Positions 54,099-62,703 of a stretch of DNA of 64,000 nt are shown here, piece by piece; positions within the stretch are counted from its first letter, which is position 1; every line of letters starts with the position of its first letter. The stretch spans positions 5,476,001 through 5,540,000 of the forward strand of contig OX345636.1 of assembly GCA_947044365.1 (NCBI GenBank). Reading direction: 5' to 3'. The DNA is from Petrosia ficiformis. Lineage: Eukaryota > Porifera > Demospongiae > Haplosclerida > Petrosiidae. The notes beneath the pieces were generated by a model. That model made no database searches. It was not told the origin of the DNA and worked only from the letters and a program-made list of their open reading frames with translations. A program made the translations under genes and the position numbers.

Positions 54099-55808
54099 GA
54101 TATTACATCGTTGCCTATAATCTTGAGAAAGCAGCCAAATAGGGGCATTTCTAATAAATGTTTGAAGTATTGTTGAGGTAACTCAGTCATTCAAGCCCTG
54201 AAATGCACTAGCCTGCCACTTTTTCTACAAGGTAAACTTACACTACTGACCTCATTTTATATTCAACATGCATGTCACGCTCAACAGGAATTCCATTGAA
54301 TAAGATGCAACAGGATTACCTTGAATTACATTGTCGCTTACAAAAAGGAAAGATTGGTGATGCATCAACTCTTCTGGTAAATTGTATTTTTGTTTCTTTC
54401 CTTAATGTGCTTTGCATTCCACAGCAAGGGATCACTTCTATGAACATGACTTTGCAAAATGATGCTGCAGAAGGATTGCTAATTATAATATTGTGCAACA
54501 ACTTGGAGGTCTTATATTCATGCAGACTTTTATCTTGTTATTGAATTCAATTTTGTAAAGGACAATGATGATCAGCTAACTTCCATTTTAATTGAAAGAA
54601 CAGGAATTTGTTCAGATTGTAACTTTGTAAGTGATTATTTATTAGTATCCATTATATTAATCTCTTTTTCAAAAAAAGGTTAAGCAAGAAGTTGTTACAC
54701 ATTATCACTGTGAAATGAATATGACCATACAAGTGAAATCAAGCACTGTGTCTGAGTTGTATTCACAATTTCTTAGTTCGACAACATCTGAGGGATTGTT
54801 AACTTGCAAAAGGTAATGTAATGTAATAAATAAATGAAATGTAATAGTATTTGCCAAATGTTTGTGCAGTGCCTGTGGAATTTGTACTAAACATTTATCT
54901 GTATCTGGCAAGCTGATCAAACTACCTGATACATTACTCATGTGCTTTTGTCGTGTTGGAGGTGCCATGCCATCAAAGTGTGGAGTAATCTTGGAAAGAT
55001 TTGTAAGAATGTGTGATGCTGTAGACGTATGTCTCGGCAAACAAATGACCACAACCAGCGTTTTTGGTTACAAATTTATTAATGCCAAATATACAAGAAC
55101 AGAACAGAGGACTCTCATCCAAATAAGAATCCTCACTTATATACAAAAATCATAACAAAAGAAGATATTAACAATGTATAGAGATGGGGCCCAGAGCCCC
55201 TAACATACACAACAAAAAGCCTGCTATACATAAGTACTAATAACTAATCCCCAATGATTAACACATCTATATCACATCCACAATTAATTCACACTATCTA
55301 GAATACAAACATAACTCAACATCTTATAATAGTTCAAATTACCACAGAATGTATTACACATGATGTTGATAACAACATATTTGCATTGCATTTCAAGATA
55401 CTTTTCTGCAAGTCTTCATGATTCAAGTATAATGTTGTACACATTGGCCTCTATTATTGTAAGACAAAACTATAGACTTTATATTGTGTTTTTACGTCTT
55501 TGAACTTCATCAGATTCATCATGGTGGGACCAGAGGTGGGACTAATTCTGGACATTGTAAATAGTTTTGCAAAAATAAATTAAAATATTACATCTAATTG
55601 GATTAACAGATACATCTCTGGTATGGGATAATGAATGTTGGATCCATTATAACGATTCAAGTGTCACATACGAGAATGCAGACTATCACCTGGATGAATA
55701 TGTTGCAGTATGTACTTGTATGATGTCAGCAAAAGCATTAATGATATCTTTACCTTTCAATTGCAGACAAACGTGGCAATAGCAGTGTACACATCACCAG
55801 ATTCAGAG
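54099..55808 (+). CDS. Copy A, ubiquitin-specific protease (USP, peptidase C19) domain
   Basis: Exons 54099-54231, 54288-54376, 54425-54508, 54561-54626, 54679-54812, 54870-55026, one ending 55556, 55610-55707 and 55767-55808. They carry the USP landmarks in order: a Cys box (NRGISNKCLKYC then GNSVIQALKC), a Q-D box (LQNDAAEGLL), paired zinc-type Cys (CSDC and LTCKSCGIC), a LIKLPDTLLM strand, the His box GGTNSGHYTSLVWDNE with NDSSV, and AIAVYTS at the end. USPs remove ubiquitin from proteins. The Cys box is unusual in sequence and has an in-frame TGA (54174-54176) beside the presumed catalytic Cys, so this copy is likely inactive. About 450 bp at 55027-55475 look inserted, and the acceptor of the His-box exon is unresolved. 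Domain identification is firm; activity is not. Confidence 0.75.
55027..55475. other. Probable insertion in the USP region of copy A
   Basis: This stretch separates the LIKLPDTLLM exon from the His-box exon and is much longer than neighbouring introns. It begins TGTCTCGGCAAACAAATGAC and has no coding features; it may be a retroelement or MITE remnant. No ends were defined. Confidence 0.35.
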
Positions 55809-55878
55809 GTAAATGTATACACTATGGTTTTGTTGTAGACATTGGTACTTTATAATTATAGTGAGTGTATTGATTAGG

Positions 55879-57112
55879 TGTTTTTGAAGCCATTAGCTGG
55901 ATGGCCACCACCACTCTCTCCAAGATTGCCTCCAGTAAATAATTATTATTTAGTATTATATATATTATATATAATCTTCACAATTCATGCACAGTGTGAG
56001 ACATTTGGATTACATTGCACAACTAAGGTATACTTGTAAATCTCACTGCATTGCTGACTTTTTCATTTAGGTATGGAATGACTTGGTTGAGAGTAACTCA
56101 GACATCCCCCTGCAGTCATTCAGAGGAACAACCTGGCTTTTATCTGAGGTTTGCTTGGAATCACTCATTTGTAAATTAACTAATACTTCCATAATAGGCT
56201 ATTGTGAAGTATCTCCATCTACTTTGTACTGAATTAAAAGTGTGTTGTTGTGTACACATCATGTAAAGAATATTATTTTTTGTCAACAGAATAAAACGAG
56301 AATGCATTGTTTTGATCCTGTGTTCTTACCCAAACTAAAAGCAAATGGTTACCATGCTGTTCAAAAATTCACAAAGGTAACCCATTCAAGTCATTCAATC
56401 ACTTTATAAATTCTATGTTTGCTTTGCATAGCATGTCGATATATTTTCCATGGAATACCTGCTATTTCCAGTGCATTTGTCATCACATTGGGTCCTTGTT
56501 GTAAGTTCAGAGATTGTGTGCAATAATATTAATCATCATGGTTATTATANNNNNNNNNNNNNNNNNNNNNNNNNNNNNNNNNNNNNNNNNNNNNNNNNNN
56601 NNNNNNNNNNNNNNNNNNNNNNNNNNNNNNNNNNNNNNNNNNNNNNNNNNNNNNNNNNNNNNNNNNNNNNNNNNNNNNNNNNNNNNNNNNNNNNNNNNNN
56701 NNNNNNNNNNNNNNNNNNNNNNNNNNNNNNNNNNNNNNNNNNNNNNNNNTTATATACAGGTGATAGGCATGGATGATCAGATCATCTACTACATAGATCA
56801 TCTACACAATGAATCTCCCACTACTGTGAACTGGATATGGTATATAACCACTAATTTATATACAATAATTTTATTATGAATTTGTATCTCTGCATTTTGT
56901 ATAGGTATTACTTATGTCAGGAAAGCATACAAAGAAGATATGCAACACTTAGAAGATGTAATTGGAGATACGCAAATTCTAAGGTGCAAATACAATGACA
57001 AATACATTGAAATTTCATTTGTTACATAAGTATCTTTACATAATTTTAATTATAGGACATTAAACTTATGCACCAAATGAATAGCTATGACTGTGGAATT
57101 TATTTGCTAATG
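55879..57112 (+). CDS. Copy A, Ulp1/SENP-type (C48) protease domain
   Basis: Short exons from a GTGTTTTTG start at 55879 lead through a Pro-rich link (GWPPPLSPRLPP) into the protease. WNDLVESNSDIP...TTWLLSE is the N-terminal strand and substrate region. The exon after the 56438 acceptor has PVHLSSHWVLV with the catalytic His. The exon after the gap has DDQIIYYIDHL with the Asp. Exon 57056-57112 has MHQMNSYDCGIYLLM with the oxyanion Gln and catalytic Cys. All four active-site residues are kept. Family members cleave SUMO or related modifiers and occur in several transposon groups. The 200-N gap (56550-56749) falls between the His and Asp exons and could hide a small exon. A last short exon may be 58513-58557. 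Confidence 0.8.
56550..56749. other. Assembly gap (200 N)
   Basis: Exactly 200 ambiguous bases inside the Ulp1 region. Frames that run through it are not evidence of coding. Confidence 0.99.
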
Positions 57113-57231
57113 GTAAGAATAAATATGTCCATTAATATCAGTGCAATATTTATTAACAATAATAATCGTTATTTAAAGGCTGCCAGGTGTTTTGCAATAG
57201 GTAACTACTGCATTGCAATTACTGCTTGTAA

Positions 57232-58476
57232 CATCAGTGTATATTGTGATCATTGAATGGGTGTTCCTTAAATTTGAATTCGCCATTGAACTAACATAGT
57301 AACAACTAAATCCAAGTGACTTTTAGATCCCTAACATACATGTGAATATGAAAATCACTTTAATAATAGTATCAGTTACTCACAAGTATAGCGATTTAAG
57401 ATAGACCATCAGCGTATATTGTGATCATTGAATGGGTGTTCCTTAAATTTGAATTCGCCATTGAACTAACATAGTAACAACTAAATCCAAGTGACTTTTA
57501 GATATATACCTAGCATACATATGAATCGGAAAATCACTTTAATAATAGTATCAGTTACTCACAAGTATAGCGATTTAAGATAGACCATCAGCGTATATTG
57601 TGATCATTGAATGGGCGTTCCTTAAATTTGAATTCGCCATTGAACTAACATAGTAACAACTAAATCCAAGTGACTTTTAGATCCCTAACATACATGTGAA
57701 TATGAAAATCACTTTAATAATAGTATCAGTTACTCACAAGTATAGCGATTTAAGATAGACCATCAGCGTATATTGTGATCATTGAATGGGCGTTCCTTAA
57801 ATTTGAATTCGCCATTGAACTAACATAGTAACAACTAAATCCAAGTGACTTTTAGATCCCTAACATACATATGAATATGAAAATCACTTTAATAATAGTA
57901 TCAGTTACTCACAAGTATAGCGATTTAAGATAGACCATCAGCGTATATTGTGATCATTGAATGGGCGTTCCTTAAATTTGAATTCGCCATTGAACTAACA
58001 TAGTAACAACTAAATCCAAGTGACTTTTAGATCCCTAACATACATGTGAATATGAAAATCACTTTAATAATAGTATCAGTTACTCACAAGTATAGCGATT
58101 TAAGATAGACCATCAGCGTATATTGTGATCATTGAATGGGCGTTCCTTAAATTTGAATTCGCCATTGAACTAACATAGTAACAACTAAATCCAAGTGACT
58201 TTTAGATCCCTAACATACATGTGAATATGAAAATCACTTTAATAATAGTATCAGTTACTCACAAGTATAGCGATTTAAGATAGACCATCAGTGTATATCG
58301 TGATCATTGAATGGGTGTTCCTTAAATTTGAATTCGACATTGAACTAACATAGTAACAACTAAATCCAAGTGACTTTTAGATGTATACCTAGCATACATA
58401 TGAATAGGAAAATCACTTTAATAATAGTATCAGTCACTTACAAATATTTTAAAGTTAGACTATTAGCGTGTATTGT
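57232..58476. repeat. Tandem array, unit about 175 bp, about seven copies
   Basis: GTGATCATTGAATGGG recurs near 57247, 57422, 57600, 57775, 57950, 58125 and 58300, with a partial eighth unit. Central units are almost identical; the second and last vary (a GATATATACCTAGCAT or similar patch). It follows the Ulp1 Cys exon and lies in the last intron or 3' flank of copy A. Confidence 0.95.
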
Positions 58477-58557
58477 GATCAGTACAATTTACATATAATT
58501 ATTTACTTACAGGCTAGCTAATGTTGATGGTGACATCTCTGCATTAGTAATTCTATA

Positions 58558-59528
58558 AAAATATAATTCATTAAATTACTTATATCTGTATGTTGTATAA
58601 ACACATATTTATGTAATATACTTTTATTATAATAATATTATGACAATGTCTTTATCTGCTCTCACACTGGTCAGCAATACAGTAGTTATCCAGTGTGCCT
58701 GTTATTCCGATGTTCACCCACAGCATATTATTTTTACACAATTGTTCGTTTTTGATCTGTTCATTCTGTCATATATACAATGCATAAAATTACAAACAAG
58801 TTATCTTTATTACATTCTTTGTCCATTCTGGTTTTTAATAAAGAACAATTTATTACTTGGAAACTCCTTGACGTCTTAAATAGTTTCTTTGACACCAGTG
58901 GAATTGTTTAATGTTGTGTAGCAGGTTGCTTGTAATTTTGTATTAACAGGAATATCTACTCAATATATATATATATAATAATTGTGTATATAATCATACA
59001 ATTTATAAGTATGTTAGAGCACAGCCAACTACTGGGATGATGTGAAGCCAAAGCATTGGAGCCAGTTAGAATACAGAATTAGATATACCTTGTTAGATGC
59101 AGAATTAGATATACCTTGTTAGATGCAGCAATAATTTATAAAACCTACCTTTATAAATATGAGTAGCGGGTATTGTTATAAATTTTGAATGAGAGGCTGC
59201 AGGTTGCCAGATATTTAGCAGGGAAATTTTTGTGGTCAACTTCAAAACCTCAAGAATGCGGGGCTGAACGTATGTGGGGCTAACTTCAGTTGAGTCAAGC
59301 AACCTCTGAAGCTAGGCTGTCAAGTAGTTGACATTTGACACCAATTAAGTAATTATTATGAAACTTATTAATTATTGCTCAAATGTGAATGCTGTCAGCT
59401 ACACACTTTGCAATTTGAATCCTTTCCAATCCTTATAATATATACTCCTCTTTACTGGTGATATGACATATGGTATGTTACCTACATTGACTATATTACA
59501 AGGATGTATGCTATGTAATAATAAATAG
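58558..59528. other. Spacer between copies A and B
   Basis: AT-rich. Contains a 27-bp direct repeat (AGAATTAGATATACCTTGTT near 59077 and 59101) and short unsupported frames. No terminal repeats linking the two copies were found. Confidence 0.45.
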
Positions 59529-60329
59529 GCTCCACCAAAGAAGTTCTATGTGAACATAGATAAACTGATAGAGGTGATATGTCTACATGGACAAAGAGAA
59601 CAAGAGGATCCCTTGTACAACCAAATGGCTATTGGGTTACCATTGCAAAAGATACTTTAAATAAATGTAAACCATCGCCATAGTGTACATGTATAATAAC
59701 AAAATTAATGATCAGACAACAATTATATTCATTCATATCATTCAGTCTGTGTCCAGTGTAGATCTTAATGTACACTGTGATGGTAAGCTGTATAGATGTG
59801 GTATATTGTAATGTTATTAGTTACAATTGATAATAATAATTTATATTCCACACTTCCACTATTTAATGAATTAAGGTGATATTGTTGAATCGACATCAGC
59901 AGTAAAAGCAGTGAGGATTATATTGCATGTTCTTAACTGAGCATTTATGTTCATTAACATTGTCATTAACGGTGGGTGATGATAAACAGCGACTCTTCTG
60001 TATATGTAACATACCATGTGATGAAACAAGGTTGGACTGTAAATATCTTGTATACTTGACATAACTACATTACATATTTGCAGAGTCATGGTAATGAGTG
60101 ATCTTTGCCTGCATTTTTATCACATTGCATGTGTTGGGATTGATGAGACAACAGCTAACAGCATCAACACTTACAAATGCACAGTGAAAGGTGTTAATGA
60201 GCTGATGTATGAAGAAGGTTAGCAAATAGGATTATGAAACAAAACCTGAGATACAAATTAACCTTTGTAGAGACAACAGTGGATCGAATGATTAAGTTGG
60301 CATCTGGAGAAGTGGAAAAGGAGGTATAC

Positions 60330-60640
60330 ATTATTGTATACAAGTATATCTATATATATATAATTATATATGTATATGTATAATATATATATAATTATAT
60401 ATATATATAATTATATATATTTAATTATATATATATATTTATATTATAGATATTTAATTTATATATATAATTATATAATTCCATATAAATATAATATATA
60501 TATATAGTTGAAAAAGCCATGTGTTTATATAATTTTATTGCTTATTTAATTATAAATATATAAATATATAATATGTATATAATTATATATATATCTATAT
60601 AGTATATATATATAATATAATTATATATATATATATATAT

Positions 60641-60673
<33 letters not shown>

Positions 60674-60712
60674 AGCAATAAAATTATTTTAATACATGGC
60701 TTTTTCAACTTA
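60330..60712. repeat. AT microsatellite and inverted-repeat MITE in an intron of copy B
   Basis: 60330-60690 is almost pure AT. Within it, AGTTGAAAAAGCCATGTGTT at 60507 and its reverse complement ending at about 60712 (ACATGGCTTTTTCAACTT) form roughly 40-bp arms, ending in GCAATAAAA-type sequence on the inner side, around an AT-rich middle. This looks like a small MITE inserted in, or expanded from, the microsatellite. Confidence 0.75.
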
Positions 60713-61133
60713 GGATATCCACAAACGATTGCCAAGCCTTCTCTCAACACCTTGTGGTTGGATTGAAAAAAATCTCAAAGTCAGTATTTTTTGTAACTAA
60801 TACACTATAGTAATGTTTGTATGCTTTTAATAATTGATCAATGTATTGTGCAGAAATCTACCAGTGCAACTCCAGGGGCTAATTTTTTCTTGGCCTCTAT
60901 CCCATTGACAACAACTACATGCATACCATCAGACTCATGGGAATGCTTAAAGGAGGCTACCATGCAAAATTATAAAAAAATGTTTCGCATTTAAAATTGT
61001 TGTTTGGTTGTATAAAGAGTAAAAATATATTTTTCGCAACTATACGCACCTGTATTGTAAAGAAAAACAGTCTTCTTTTTTTTATTCTGCACTTCCAACC
61101 ATTTTCTTCCGGTCTGTAGGCGTGGTTATTCTG

Positions 61134-61141
61134 TGACGTCA
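61134..61141. promoter_or_regulatory. CRE palindrome in the left terminal repeat
   Basis: A perfect TGACGTCA, the CREB/ATF site, lies 12 bases before the ballast-gene ATG. The same site is in the right repeat at 62696-62703. Position suggests each terminal repeat doubles as a promoter; function is inferred. Confidence 0.5.
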
Positions 61142-61152
61142 CGAGGGGAACG

Positions 61153-61852
61153 ATGCCTGAAAGTACTGATTCAGATAATGTAAGCGAGCAATCTTCTCTC
61201 GGAAGTAGTTATTCTGAATTGGAATTCGAAGAAGAGCAAACAAGTATTATTGAACCGTATCAGTATGAGCCAGTAGATAATACAAGCTCAGGTGATGACA
61301 CTGCTACTGAAGAATCTCCGGATGTTGGGAGGCTGCTCAATAAAGAATGGTACTAATATTTTTTTATGCAGCTGTAGGCATGATTTTTGTGTATAATCGT
61401 TCTATAGGTGCAACTGTGAATATTGTCCATGCATGCCTACAAGTATTGAATGCATTTGTTGCCATGAAGTGGATAGCATTATAGAAAAGATGTATGAAAG
61501 TGAGCTTTCTTGTATCACTGAACACGAAGGCTTTGAAGCAGTTTGTTTAAATTTATGGGTTATACAGGCAGCTTACTTTAATTATCAGCAACACTATAGA
61601 AATGATGTTCAGCAGAGGCCCGTGCATGAGTAAGTCCAAATTTAAGAGCATACATAAAAATCATTACTAAAGCTTCCATTAACTTTCCCCTACAGAAAAT
61701 ACAGATTCATTGCTTATCGACAACTAACGAGTTGGTGCTGGGGTTGGCTTGGGAGAAGGATAAGAGTCATATTGCCAAGCTGTGCAGTGGTAAAGATTCG
61801 GAATACATTCCCATCTGCTACTTACACCGGTTTCAAATACCCAGAATTATGA
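61153..61852 (+). CDS. P2X7-type ballast-domain protein encoded by a transposon (191 aa, intact)
   Basis: Exons 61153-61349, 61408-61629 and 61696-61852, GT-AG junctions in phase 2 each, TGA at 61850-61852. The N-terminus is acidic and Ser-rich (about residues 1-60). The rest matches the cytoplasmic ballast domain of vertebrate P2X7 receptors: WCNCEYCPCMPTSIECICC, then SCITEHEGF, a helical VCLNLWVIQAAYFNYQQHY segment, KYRFIAYRQLTSW, and the end VILPSCAVVKIRNTFP followed by YTGFKYPEL. In P2X7 these Cys bind two zinc ions and the domain binds guanine nucleotide. There are no channel membrane segments here; it is a stand-alone soluble form, as known in many invertebrates. The start codon is two bases inside the left terminal repeat. 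The frame is intact although the neighbouring THAP gene is broken, which hints at recent use or selection. Confidence 0.85.
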
Positions 61853-61970
61853 AGTTTTAACAGCAGTTGTAATATACATTTCTTGTCAAAAGTAGTATTA
61901 TCTTTCATAATTATAATTTTAGTTATCAAAATTAATTTTGGTTGTGCAATTACTGATGTGTTGGAATAAA

Positions 61971-62643
61971 TCAAGCCTTTACTGCTTGCTTTTTGTCTGG
62001 TCTTTCAAAGGAACTGCAAAGTGGTGGTGGTGTTTTTTGGGTGATTAGACAACCACCAATTTCACATTGATGAATTGTTTCTTGAATAAGTTCATCAATA
62101 TACTCTGTCAAAGATAATATTAGTGAATGATTATTATATAAAAAATAATAATGCATGTGAACTTATAAAAACTTACTGTATATAGGATTTACAGTTACTC
62201 TTTTGACTATGTAACCACCTTTCTTGTACTTACGGAACACTTTTTTCATATCCTTCACTTCTTCTTTTCTTGGTTTTGGTCATGATTTCAGAGCTAATTG
62301 CAGTTGGTTTTCGCTTACATGCTGCAGCAGAGCTACTACTACATCCTTCCTTCATTTCTTCTCCAGTTGTGTGTCTTTTAAAAATACTTGGCACAGCATC
62401 AGGCTTTAGTTATCTTATCTAAACCCATCTTGGTGCTAAAAGTGAGTCTATTTCAAAGCATTCAGGTGTGAAATGGTCTGAACATAATACAGAATGCTCG
62501 CTAAGTCCACTCCATTTAGCTCGAGTTCTTTGAACTTGTTTCGTCCACTGCCGCTTTAGAACATGATCACGAGGAAATTTGAATAAACTAACATTGTCAG
62601 CATACGTTTTAGAGCATGCAGCAGCCACACAACGCTTCACCAT
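61971..62643 (-). pseudogene. THAP-domain gene of the Kolobok-like element, decayed
   Basis: Starts at 62643 with MVKRCVAAACSKTYADNVSLF, a THAP zinc finger: C-x4-C, LFKFP, W near residue 32 (KRQWTKQVQR), then LCSDHFTPECF. The expected closing motif is found as LKPDAVPSIF, but TAG (62421-62419) and TAA (62412-62410) in the same frame separate it from the finger. A frame change then leads to a KVFRKYKKGGYIVKRVTVNPIY segment with a GTAAGT donor. The last exon, 62104-61971, has YIDELIQETIHQCEIGGC. THAP domains bind DNA and are typical of Kolobok and P-type transposases. It is convergent to the ballast gene, with about 120 bp between stops. Confidence 0.75.
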
Positions 62644-62695
62644 CCTTTATCTTTGCACCACTGTAGTGTAGCTAGCTATATGCGAGTTCCCCTCG

Positions 62696-62703
62696 TGACG
62701 TCA
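62696..62703. promoter_or_regulatory. CRE palindrome in the right terminal repeat
   Basis: A perfect TGACGTCA, mirror counterpart of 61134-61141, about 55 bases upstream of the THAP ATG at 62643. Confidence 0.5.

Larger units (their letters stand above)
50279..58557 (+). mobile_element. Large multi-domain DNA transposon (PHD + DDE + USP + Ulp1), copy A
   Basis: A chain of at least 20 exons on one strand, with small introns, codes in order for a PHD finger, a Cys-rich finger, a DDE transposase core, a ubiquitin-specific protease domain and a Ulp1/SENP protease domain. A second, diverged copy starts 59529, so this is a repeated element and not a lone host gene. The transposase resembles the Mutator (MULE) type, in which Ulp1 and PHD modules are known; placement near Rehavkus/NOF is a guess. 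Lesions in this copy: an apparent frameshift in an A-run near 50400, TGA at 51806-51808 and TGA at 54174-54176. Termini and target duplication were not found. A tandem array lies in its last intron. Confidence 0.75.

Noticed and set aside
56450..56879. ORFs crossing the N-run
   Set aside because: Open only because N codons are not stops; the real exons on each side are given in the Ulp1 entry.
62398..62425. A 21-nt GT...AG segment that would remove the stops in the THAP gene in frame
   Set aside because: Too short for an intron; shortest supported introns here are about 50 nt. A further frame change downstream also points to decay.
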